DNA of 64,000 nucleotides from CAZQGO01 sp964593065 (lineage in GTDB: Bacteria > Oederibacteriota > JAAXVQ01). The DNA lies in contig CAZQGO010000012.1 in the NCBI GenBank assembly GCA_964593065.1, positions 1-64,000 of the forward strand. Reading direction: 5' to 3'. Positions 57,701-64,000 of this stretch are shown here, one piece after another. Under the pieces are notes generated by a model, which saw nothing but the letters and a program-made list of their open reading frames with translations, was not told where the DNA came from and searched no databases. The position numbers were made by a program, and so were the translations under genes. The first letter of the stretch is position 1, and each line of letters opens with the position of its first letter.

Positions 57701-60646
57701 AACGGCCGGACCATCCAGCGGCAAATATTTTCCGGACTGAAAGCCCGGCAGGTGAGTTTCCCGGTGACCGGGGACCTGCGCGGCGGCTTCACGGCCAAGC
57801 TGTTCACCTTGCACGCGTATCGCTTCTACCAGCAGAGCGTTGAGGTCGACGTGCCGTGGGACGACCGCGACCTGAACATCGAGTTCCGCAGGTTCCGTGA
57901 AGTCATCCCGCCCGGCGGGCGGGAAACCTTCACCTTGGCGGTCAAGGCTCCCGACCACTCTCCCGCCCGGGCGGAAGTCCTGGCCTGGATGGTCGACCAG
58001 GCTTTGGAGTATTACCGGCCGCAACAACCGCCCGATATCCGGAGCCTCCTCCCCGGGAATCAAAGCGCGGAGGAACGCTGGGCCGATGAAATCCGGGCGG
58101 GCCGGGCCCTGAACCTGTCCTGGCTGGAACTGCCGCACGCCGCCTTGCCTGAGCCGGCGCGGTTCCGGGATTTCGAATACTATGTCGCGGCCGGGCCCCA
58201 AACCGGGGCCGCCGCAGGGAGAACGCCGGAAGGGGGCGGGCCGGTTCCGGCCCTCCTGGCCGCCGCAGCCGGGCCGGCCCGGGCGCGCGTCTTGACCCGG
58301 GAAACCGTCCCGGGCGAAACCTTGCCGGTCCCGCCCGTCCGCCCGCTCCGGCGGGAATTCCAGGAAACGGCTTTTTTCGAACCGCAACTGGCCTGTGATG
58401 AACAGGGCGAGGTTTCCATCACGTTCACGGCGCCGGAAGCGCTGACAGCCTGGAAACTCGGGGTGGTAGCGCACGGGCGCGGGCTGCTGGCCGGATCCGC
58501 GGTCCGCAGCCTGCGCACGCAAAAAGAATTCATGGTCCGGACCTATGTCCCGCGCTTTCTGCGCGAGGGCGACCGCATCCTGCTGCGAGCCGGACTGGAG
58601 AGCAGCTCGCCTTCGGCCTTGGCCGGCGAGGCCGTCCTGCGGGTGCTCGACGAATCCGGGGCGGAGGTGACCTCCGCCTTCCAGCCGGACCGGACCCGGG
58701 CCGCATGGGAACTGGCTCCGGGCGGAAATTCGGTGGTGGCCTTCTCCCTGCGCGCCCCTCCGGGACTGAAAATCTACCGCGTGCAGTTGTCCGCCCGGAG
58801 CGGGAATTTCAGCGACGGGGAAGAACGGCCGCTGCCGGTCCTGGCGGGACGGGGACATTTCATTACTTCCCGTTTCGCGGTCCTCAAGGGCCAGGTCGAA
58901 GAGAACCTCAAGATCGAGCCGCTGCTGCAGGCCGGGCAGGACCCAAACCTGGTCCAGGATTCCCTGGTGATCACCCTGGACGCGCGCTGGCTGGACACGC
59001 TGCTGGGGGCGCTGCCGTACCTGCAACAATATCCCTACGCGTGCGTGGAGCAGACCCTGAACCGCTTTGCGTCCCTGGCGCTGCTGCACAACACCCTGCA
59101 AAAATATCCGGCCCTGAAAAAAGCGGCGCACCGGCTTGCGGCCCGCAAAACCGCGCTGGCTCCCTGGGACCGGCCGGACCCCAACCGCCGTCTGCTTCTG
59201 GAGGAAACGCCGTGGCTTCGTCTCGCCCGCGGCGGTGGTTCCGGGGAGGATTGGCTCGGAATTCTCGACCCCGGGGTGCTGGACGCCCGGGCGCAGGCTA
59301 CCTGGCGCAAGCTCGCAGAAACCCAGAACCCGGACGGCGGTTTTCCCTGGTTCCCGGGCGGACCTTCGCATTTCTACCTGACCCTGTACGTGCTGGAAGG
59401 CCTGGCGCCGATCGCGGCCGGGCCGTGGAAGCCGCCGGAGGCTGTGGTCGACCGCGCCTGGGATTATTGCGCTTCCCATTACCGCGAACAGGTGGAGAAC
59501 AGGCAGGCCGGTTCCGACCGGGAAACGGATTGGCACCTGAGCGTGTACCTGAACTATGTGCTGAGCGCCTACGCCCGGACGCAGCCTGCGGGCATCCCGG
59601 CGGCCTTCAACCGCGAGCAGATGCTGGCCGATGCCCTGGCTCACTGGCGCCAACTTTCCCCTTACGGCCGGGCCATGCTGGCGCTGACGCTGCATCGGGC
59701 CCGGGACACGGCCAACGCCGCGCGCGTCCTGAACAGCCTGCTCGATATCGCTCAAACCACCGAGGCGGAGGGCACCTACTGGGCGCCGGAGCCGAAAGCC
59801 TGGTTGTGGTACAACGACACCATTGAGTCCCAGGCCTTCATCCTGCGGGCGCTGCTGGAAATCAAGCCCGACGATCCCCGCGTGGACGGCGTGGCCCTGT
59901 GGCTGCTGCGGCATAAACAGGGCAATCAATGGAAATCCACCCGGGCCACGGCCGCGGCCCTCGCGGCCCTGGCCGATTACCAGTCCCTCCGCCGGCTGCC
60001 GGAGGGAACCGAGCGGGTGGAGGTTGTCGTGCCCCCGTTGCAGAAGACGTTGACCTGGAAGCCGGGCGAAGTCCGCGGGCGGCGGCAGCTGGCGCTGGCG
60101 GGAGAGGAAATCACTCCGGCGTCCGGCGACATCCTGTTCCGGAAAACGGGACGCGGGCCGGTGTTCGCCACGGCCACCTGGCAATTTGCCACCGACCGCA
60201 TGCCGGCCGCCGGCAGCGGCGACGTGCTGCAAGTGGCGCGGAAAATTTACCGCGTGGTCCGGAAGGGCAGGCAAACGGATCTGGAACGCCTCGGGCCGGA
60301 TTCACCCCTGCGGACCGGGGACGAGCTCGAAGTGGAGCTCGACCTGCGCGCCCGCGTCCCGCTGGAATTCATCCAGGTATGCGATCCGCGCGGCGCAGGC
60401 TTCGAACCCGAGGAAAAGCTCAGCGGATATCACGGGGGAGGAGCCGCAGGGTACTACCAGGAAATCCGCGATTCGGTCACGAATTTTTTCTTCGACGCCC
60501 TGCCCCAGGGTCAGTACACCTTGCGGTACCGCGTGCGCGCCGCCGGCAGCGGCACCTTCCGGATCGCCCCGGCCACGGTTCAAAGCCTGTATGCTCCCGA
60601 ATTCGGCGCCTATTCCTCCGGCGCGGTTTTCACGGTCGGGCCTTGA
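54746..60646 (+). CDS. Bacterial alpha-2-macroglobulin with intact thioester motif
   Basis: A 1966-aa exported protein, the largest in the window. N-terminal signal: PWFGMFLLALAAAGAGAAPA (no lipobox Cys). Residues 40-360 are helical; the MG3-type FIYTDRPVYRPGQKVQFKII block starts near 585. The MG and bait-like region runs to 1150. The ANA/A2M segment is at about 1210 (ACDEQGEVSITFTAPEALTA). The thioester motif C1433-V-E-Q1436 lies in YPYACVEQTLNRFASLALLH, and the six-hairpin thioester domain follows. Such proteins trap proteases in the periplasm. The usual partner pbpC is absent; a small membrane gene follows instead. Start could be either ATG at 54746 or 54752. Confidence 0.93.
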   Translation: MAMKPKRSLFLPWFGMFLLALAAAGAGAAPAEPSAQNAGFNELWGRFQSELDQARPNQAFTLAAKIYQQALSQNADGTLAQALFEMVRLKVGVYQYEQALDLLYTYAFPEDPATRGLLLVFRAFTLRQYYQAYRWEILNRRGKAETTGFREWTARQIWEAADSDFRQAWNLRRAMGRVSQKEYARFLRPGDFPPDLRPTLRDFLAHAWADFLADQETWSPQASEAAGELNPKTLMENGRPAEALDVRAHPLQRLAAVYADLAAWHAAAARENAALDARLSQVLAVQAALGSAAARREAVSILRALAGRTRALHGWAYLQYQLAVLLRSAGNLAEAVRAARAGAEAYPYSQGGKLCAVVAAHLEAPAFSLKAELLNPPGGGRLLCTHRNLRRIQVRVYSVPPAVPEKLDLAWTDGEIRELLQHGVPVRELDPALTDRGQYEEEQDVVALHLEAPGWYLAVASAQPGFPLQENKIEHALLIVSGIGLVTRADREGQALMYCLDARSGRPAPGARISLYAQEWEAGRRTATLAAEGEADEQGLFVVSVPEAERRRLFRAVARQGDNLCVDPGALHIPGRVQPPARQLFIYTDRPVYRPGQKVQFKIIALSTPNSVSAYAVTPGIRVKLKAVDPNGETVAAFDLSTNAWGSASASFILPANRLLGRYRLLSADAHPFPAHGGGFRVEEYRLPKFTVEVQESKAAWRLNRPAQVQGTARYYAGGPVPGGRVQYQVTRAPIFPYGFGWLFPPEPRTVTVASGETDTDGQGGFSVDFVPLADETLPGGEDVIFAFTVHVTVTDPGGDSVAQDQTFRIGRASRKATIEVPSGYAVAGRDFSLTVRLTDLDDRPQAGAGNLEIFPLRPAPPDSPENWSGDLARRDLVRELAALPRGGRTAQVALRHGDGGLAATPEMRLPVGAYALEYRSHDAFGQEVSARQVLLVAPPEGAEGDLPAPLVLAAARTRVPAGEQARFLLACAWPGQTVFFEVQRNGRTIQRQIFSGLKARQVSFPVTGDLRGGFTAKLFTLHAYRFYQQSVEVDVPWDDRDLNIEFRRFREVIPPGGRETFTLAVKAPDHSPARAEVLAWMVDQALEYYRPQQPPDIRSLLPGNQSAEERWADEIRAGRALNLSWLELPHAALPEPARFRDFEYYVAAGPQTGAAAGRTPEGGGPVPALLAAAAGPARARVLTRETVPGETLPVPPVRPLRREFQETAFFEPQLACDEQGEVSITFTAPEALTAWKLGVVAHGRGLLAGSAVRSLRTQKEFMVRTYVPRFLREGDRILLRAGLESSSPSALAGEAVLRVLDESGAEVTSAFQPDRTRAAWELAPGGNSVVAFSLRAPPGLKIYRVQLSARSGNFSDGEERPLPVLAGRGHFITSRFAVLKGQVEENLKIEPLLQAGQDPNLVQDSLVITLDARWLDTLLGALPYLQQYPYACVEQTLNRFASLALLHNTLQKYPALKKAAHRLAARKTALAPWDRPDPNRRLLLEETPWLRLARGGGSGEDWLGILDPGVLDARAQATWRKLAETQNPDGGFPWFPGGPSHFYLTLYVLEGLAPIAAGPWKPPEAVVDRAWDYCASHYREQVENRQAGSDRETDWHLSVYLNYVLSAYARTQPAGIPAAFNREQMLADALAHWRQLSPYGRAMLALTLHRARDTANAARVLNSLLDIAQTTEAEGTYWAPEPKAWLWYNDTIESQAFILRALLEIKPDDPRVDGVALWLLRHKQGNQWKSTRATAAALAALADYQSLRRLPEGTERVEVVVPPLQKTLTWKPGEVRGRRQLALAGEEITPASGDILFRKTGRGPVFATATWQFATDRMPAAGSGDVLQVARKIYRVVRKGRQTDLERLGPDSPLRTGDELEVELDLRARVPLEFIQVCDPRGAGFEPEEKLSGYHGGGAAGYYQEIRDSVTNFFFDALPQGQYTLRYRVRAAGSGTFRIAPATVQSLYAPEFGAYSSGAVFTVGP

Positions 60647-60656
60647 GGACAAACTC

Positions 60657-61247
60657 ATGAGCAGTTCGCAACCCCTCTTTCAACGTCCGGAAGGGCCTCC
60701 GCCCCTGGTCTTGGCCGCGGTCGGCCTGCTGGCCTTGCTGTTTTTGTCCGGCGCCGTCTACCTGCTCGCCACCCTGACCCTGAACCGTCCCATGCAGGCT
60801 AAATTGGTGGAAGTGGGAGCGCGCGCCGCCGTGTTGTCGCCGTATCGGGGATCGATTTGGAAACTGGAAAAAGCCAGGCGCGCGGTGAAAGCCTCCCTGG
60901 AAAAAAACGGAATCCGCGCCGGGGAAGCCGTCACCGTGTTCGCGGAGGCGCCGGGGCACATGCGCCCCCTGGCGTTGACCTGCCAGGTCGGTTACCTGCT
61001 GCCGGCGGTACCCCGGGCCGGCCTCGCGCTGCCCGCGCCGCTGAAGATGCAAACCCTCAACCCCGGGTACTGCCTCGTCGTGCAGGTGAAGGGCCGGGGC
61101 AATTTCACCGGGAACCGGGCCTATCGCGCCGCAGCACTCGTCGCCGCGTCACAGGGATGGAGGCTGGGGACCAGGGAAAGATACGAAGTGAAAATCAGGC
61201 GGGACGGACAGGACTATGTGCAACATTGGTTTCCGGTAAGTCCCTGA
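60657..61247 (+). CDS. Single-pass membrane protein with GyrI-like domain
   Basis: A 196-aa protein starting at ATG 60657, 10 bp after the macroglobulin stop. One hydrophobic helix near residues 19-42 (LVLAAVGLLALLFLSGAVYL) anchors it. The C-terminal part looks like a GyrI/SOUL-type effector-binding fold: MQTLNPGYCLVVQVKGRGNF, RYEVKIRRDGQDYVQHWFPV. This ending (YExxxxxDxxxxxxxxFPV) is characteristic of that fold, but assignment is tentative. The position suggests a role with the macroglobulin. The outer part is probably periplasmic. Confidence 0.65.
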   Translation: MSSSQPLFQRPEGPPPLVLAAVGLLALLFLSGAVYLLATLTLNRPMQAKLVEVGARAAVLSPYRGSIWKLEKARRAVKASLEKNGIRAGEAVTVFAEAPGHMRPLALTCQVGYLLPAVPRAGLALPAPLKMQTLNPGYCLVVQVKGRGNFTGNRAYRAAALVAASQGWRLGTRERYEVKIRRDGQDYVQHWFPVSP

Positions 61248-61274
61248 CGGACTCCACGGGAAGCCCTGCGGCCG

Positions 61275-61571
61275 TCAGGAGACCGCGAAGCCTCTCTTTT
61301 TCAGGAATTCTCGCGCCCGGTTGCAAAAATCCCCCTGCAATTCAAGATGGTGTTCCTTCACCGTGCCCCCGGTGCCGCAGGCGCGTTGCAGTTCCTGAAG
61401 CAATTTCTTCAAGGTTTCATCTGAAAGCGCCAGTCTCTCGATCACGGTCACGGTTTTGCCGGAACGTCCCTTGCGTTCCAGCCGGACCAGCGCGCGTTTC
61501 GGACGGACCACAGACGGTTGCTTCTGTGCCGGGTCGGAATATACCAAGCGAGAATTAGAATGATGATCCAT
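61275..61571 (-). CDS. yciH: SUI1/YciH-type translation factor
   Basis: A 98-aa cytoplasmic protein related to eIF1. It has RALVRLERKGRSGKTVTVIE and ACGTGGTVKEHHLELQGDF, the two family blocks, with NRAREFLKKRGFAV at the end. YciH-type factors bind the small ribosomal subunit and may affect initiation fidelity. ATG 61571 has an AGGAT just upstream. It is divergent from the Rrf2 regulator with an AT-rich promoter region between them, and convergent with the membrane protein gene. Confidence 0.92.
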   Translation of the reverse strand: MDHHSNSRLVYSDPAQKQPSVVRPKRALVRLERKGRSGKTVTVIERLALSDETLKKLLQELQRACGTGGTVKEHHLELQGDFCNRAREFLKKRGFAVS

Positions 61572-61623
61572 ATCCTGCCTTCATTTTGTAAGGACGTATG
61601 AGTAAAAAATATAAAAAAAAATA

Positions 61624-61651
61624 TTGACAGTCAACAAATATTTAATATAAT
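61624..61651 (+). promoter_or_regulatory. Near-perfect sigma-70 promoter of the Rrf2-cysK-metY operon
   Basis: TTGACA at 61624-61629 and TATAAT at 61646-61651 with a 16-bp spacer. The 11-bp palindrome TTGACAGTCAA (61624-61634) covers the -35, a candidate operator for the Rrf2 protein. Start near 61658. Confidence 0.75.
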
Positions 61652-61711
61652 CCATTTAATCATATTACTTATATAACTAACTATATCATTTAACTACAAA
61701 AGGAGCGGGAC

Positions 61712-62158
61712 ATGAAAGTATCTACGCGCGGAAGATATGCAGTCCTGGCCCTTCTGGATTTGGCGCACTGGCAGATCGACAAGCCGGTGATGTTGGGGAA
61801 AATCGCCAAACGCCAGAATATACCGGAGCAATATCTGAACCAGATATTCGGGGCCCTGCGCAAAGCCGCATTGGTCACCAGCGTACGTGGCGCCGGAGGG
61901 GGATTTCAATTGGCCAGGCGTCCGGAACAGATCACCTTAGCGCAGGTCCTGGAAGCCACCGAGGGACCGCTGGAACTGGTGCCGGGATTGCTGGTCAAAG
62001 CCAAGGACCGGGAACGGCAGCGGGAATGCAAGGCCCGGGGAATTTGGGAACGGATCAACGGCGAGTTCCAGCAAGTATTGGAAAAAATCACCCTGCGCGA
62101 CATGATGCAGATCGAGGCGGAACACACCCTGTGGGGGGAATGGACCTATCAGATTTAA
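61712..62158 (+). CDS. Rrf2-family regulator (CymR-like)
   Basis: A 148-aa winged-helix regulator. Start ATG 61712 with AAAAGGAG upstream. Motifs: MKVSTRGRYAVLALLDLAHW at the start, then IPEQYLNQIFGALRKAALVT (recognition helix) and SVRGAGGGFQLARRPEQITL (wing). It lacks the three-Cys cluster of IscR and NsrR (only one Cys, near residue 108), so it is unlikely to bind Fe-S. The downstream genes for cysteine synthesis match the setting of CymR, which in Firmicutes senses cysteine status through CysK. The CymR comparison is by gene context only. Confidence 0.85.
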   Translation: MKVSTRGRYAVLALLDLAHWQIDKPVMLGKIAKRQNIPEQYLNQIFGALRKAALVTSVRGAGGGFQLARRPEQITLAQVLEATEGPLELVPGLLVKAKDRERQRECKARGIWERINGEFQQVLEKITLRDMMQIEAEHTLWGEWTYQI

Positions 62159-62172
62159 GGAGAGTGAAACAC

Positions 62173-63093
62173 ATGCCAACGTCCAATACAATTTTGGATT
62201 TGATCGGAAAAACGCCCATGGTGCGCCTGCAGAAAATTGCCCGGGGTCTTCCCGCCGAGGTCGTGGTGAAACTGGAATCCTTCAACCCCTGCGGCAGCGT
62301 CAAAGACCGCATCGCCCTGTCCATGCTCGAGGCCGCGGAGAAGGCCGGGAAACTATCGCCGGGCGGAACCGTGATTGAACCGACCAGCGGCAATACCGGC
62401 ATCGGCCTCGCCATGGTTTGTGCCGTGAAAGGCTACCACTTGATTCTCACCATGCCGGACACCATGAGCCCGGAACGGCGGCACTTGTTGAAAGCCCTGG
62501 GCGCCGAAGTGGTCCTCACGCCGGGTGAGGAGAGCATGACCGGAGCCGTGAAACGGGCGGAAAAAATGCTCCAGGAGCTGCCGCAGGCCTTCATGCCCCA
62601 GCAGTTTAAAAATCCCGCCAATCCGCAGGTGCACCGCGTCACGACTGCCGAGGAGATCTGGGAAGCCACGGGAGGCAAGGTGGATGTGCTGGTGGCGGGT
62701 GTGGGCACGGGCGGCACCCTGACCGGAGTCGGGGAGGCGCTGCGGCAGCGCAATCCCAAGCTGAGAATCATCGCCGTGGAGCCGGCCGATTCGCCGGTTT
62801 TGGCCGGCGGCAAACCCGGGCCCCACAAAATCCAGGGCATCGGCGCGGGGTTCGTCCCCGAGGTGCTGCGCCGCGACCTGATCGATGAGATCCTTCCGGT
62901 CAGCAACGACGACGCCGGGATCATGACGCGCCGCCTGGCCAGGGAAGAGGGCATCCTGGGCGGGATTTCGGCCGGCGCCAACGTCCATGCGGCCGTGCAG
63001 GTCGCCGGCCGCGAGGCTTTCCGCCGGCAGCGCGTCGTCACATTTATTTGTGATACCGGCGAGCGATACTTGAGCACCTGGGTTTTTCAATGA
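62173..63093 (+). CDS. cysK: Cysteine synthase
   Basis: O-acetylserine sulfhydrylase making cysteine from O-acetylserine and sulfide. The 306-aa PLP protein shows the PLP Lys44 in NPCGSVKDRIA, the substrate loop EPTSGNTGIGLA, and the phosphate-binding GVGTGGTLTGVGEAL, with GISAGANVHAAVQ near the end. ATG 62173, 14 bp after the rrf2 stop. In the Rrf2-cysK-metY operon it may serve both as enzyme and as regulator partner. CysM-type substrate variants are less likely. Confidence 0.95.
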   Translation: MPTSNTILDLIGKTPMVRLQKIARGLPAEVVVKLESFNPCGSVKDRIALSMLEAAEKAGKLSPGGTVIEPTSGNTGIGLAMVCAVKGYHLILTMPDTMSPERRHLLKALGAEVVLTPGEESMTGAVKRAEKMLQELPQAFMPQQFKNPANPQVHRVTTAEEIWEATGGKVDVLVAGVGTGGTLTGVGEALRQRNPKLRIIAVEPADSPVLAGGKPGPHKIQGIGAGFVPEVLRRDLIDEILPVSNDDAGIMTRRLAREEGILGGISAGANVHAAVQVAGREAFRRQRVVTFICDTGERYLSTWVFQ

Positions 63094-63133
63094 CCGGGGC
63101 GAACTCCGCCCCTGAAAACGAAAGGAGACCATC

Positions 63134-64000
63134 ATGTCCGAAACCCCGTTCCGCTTCGAGACCTTAGCGCTGCACGCCGGGCAGGAGCCGGATCCCGTCA
63201 CCCTGTCCCGCGCGGTGCCGGTGCATCGCACCAGCAGCTACGTCTTTCGCGACACCGGGCACGCGGCCCGGCTGTTCGCCCTGCAGGAGGCCGGAAACAT
63301 CTACACGCGCCTCATGAATCCCACCCAGGAGGTGCTGGAGAAACGCGTGGCCGCCCTCGAAGGCGGGGGCGCGGCCTTGGCGCACGCCTCCGGGACCGCT
63401 GCGATTTTCAACGCCGTCAACACCCTGTGCGAGCACGGCGACGAAATCATCGCCTTCCAGAACCTGTACGGGGGGACCTACACCTTGTTCGACAGCATCC
63501 TGCCGCAATTTGGAATCCGGGTGAAGTTCGTGCCGCCCAACGATCTGCGGAAACTCGCGCAGGCCGTCACGCCCCAGACACGGGCCATTTTCGCCGAGTC
63601 GATCGGAAACCCGACCCTGGAGGTGACGGATTTGGACGCCGTCGCCGAGGTGGCCCGACGGGAGCACTTGCCCCTGATCGTGGATTCGACCTTTACCACG
63701 CCGTATCTGCTCCGGCCCCTGGAACACGGCGCGAACATCGTGGTCCATTCCCTGACCAAATGGCTGGGCGGGCACGGCACCGGCATCGGGGGCATTGTGG
63801 TGGACGGCGGGAAGTTCGACTGGAGCGATAAAAAGTTCCGGCTCCTAAACGAGCCGGACCCGAGTTACCACGGCCTCCGGTTCGCGCACGATCTCGGGGA
63901 CGCCAACGCCTTCGCCTACATTTCGCGCATGCGCCTGGTCCCCCTGCGGAACCTGGGCGCCTGCCTGGCGCCGGACAACGCCTGGCTGTTCCTGCAGGGC
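63134..64000 (+). CDS. metY: O-acetylhomoserine sulfhydrylase, 3' end outside window
   Basis: Starts at ATG 63134 after AAAGGAG and runs off the window; 289 codons are visible without a stop (the family is about 425-430 aa). It makes homocysteine from O-acetylhomoserine and sulfide. Motifs: FETLALHAGQEPDPVTLSRA, TSSYVFRDTGHAARLFALQE, IYTRLMNPTQEVLEKRVAAL and the PLP Lys209 in VVHSLTKWLGGHGTGIGG. The W-x-x-G-H-G-T loop and 5-7 residue differences from cystathionine lyases favour MetY. It completes a sulfur-assimilation operon with Rrf2 and cysK. Confidence 0.94.
   Translation, partial: MSETPFRFETLALHAGQEPDPVTLSRAVPVHRTSSYVFRDTGHAARLFALQEAGNIYTRLMNPTQEVLEKRVAALEGGGAALAHASGTAAIFNAVNTLCEHGDEIIAFQNLYGGTYTLFDSILPQFGIRVKFVPPNDLRKLAQAVTPQTRAIFAESIGNPTLEVTDLDAVAEVARREHLPLIVDSTFTTPYLLRPLEHGANIVVHSLTKWLGGHGTGIGGIVVDGGKFDWSDKKFRLLNEPDPSYHGLRFAHDLGDANAFAYISRMRLVPLRNLGACLAPDNAWLFLQG

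Noticed and set aside
57653..60274. Long minus-strand open frame of 873 codons
   Set aside because: It lies antisense to the macroglobulin gene, has low-complexity Arg/Gly/Pro-rich content typical of GC-rich shadow frames and no family motif.

Overview
The window is a GC-rich bacterial chromosome segment with dense genes, short gaps and frequent ATGA/GTGA overlaps. The cell is clearly Gram-negative: there are outer-membrane barrel proteins ending in aromatic residues, several lipoproteins, an LpoB-type activator of peptidoglycan synthases and a TorF-like porin. Two features hint at lineage without fixing it. A small protein family resembling the Myxococcus TIGR02265/DUF2378 proteins is expanded here. 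One secreted phosphoesterase has a Thr/Pro-rich linker and a FlgD/T9SS-like C-terminal sorting domain, common in the FCB group and several uncultured phyla. An uncultured Gram-negative lineage near those groups or the old Deltaproteobacteria is my best guess. I see no rRNA, tRNA, CRISPR array, insertion sequence or prophage.

Layout. 1-8.75 kb: the 3' part of carB, then gltB and gltD (glutamate synthase), closely packed as a glutamine-using operon, ending in a YdeI/OmdA-like gene broken by one in-frame stop. 8.9-10 kb: pabB. 10-16.6 kb: an island of poorly known genes with a PilZ protein, four members of the TIGR02265/V4R-like family, a HEAT-repeat protein and small helical or exported proteins; a fifth family member lies at 23.4-24.0 kb. 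16-30 kb: panE, small membrane proteins, an FKBP isomerase, a secreted metallophosphoesterase, msrA, a LEA/WHy lipoprotein, a DUF72 protein, a 12-repeat propeller lipoprotein, a nitroreductase and a ClC transporter. 30-44 kb: mutY, a ferritin-like protein, a response-regulator/kinase hybrid, a DUF368 lipid-carrier transporter, nifU-nifS, PPi-dependent phosphofructokinase and enolase, an ArsR-controlled metal permease with a fused HMA domain, an Rsm22-like methyltransferase and a spermidine synthase. 44-50 kb: a PEBP lipoprotein, an envelope group (barrel, LpoB, COG3014-like lipoprotein), purC and zupT. 50-53.7 kb: a nitrogen operon on the minus strand (TorF-like porin, amt, PII) behind a good sigma-54 promoter. 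54-61 kb: a very large alpha-2-macroglobulin with an intact thioester motif. 61.2-64 kb: a SUI1/YciH factor and an Rrf2 regulator-cysK-metY sulfur operon that runs off the end.

The most unusual material is the five-member TIGR02265/V4R-like family. One copy keeps the V4R-type Cys/Gly/Cys tail, four have exchanged it for an Asn/Pro-Ala-Trp tail, and one carries an apparent internal helix duplication. The best supported regulatory sites are the sigma-54 element before the porin-amt-PII operon, the dyad operator before the ArsR-linked permease, and the near-consensus promoter with an overlapping palindrome before the Rrf2 gene. Function calls rest on recognised motifs and family resemblance; no database search was run.
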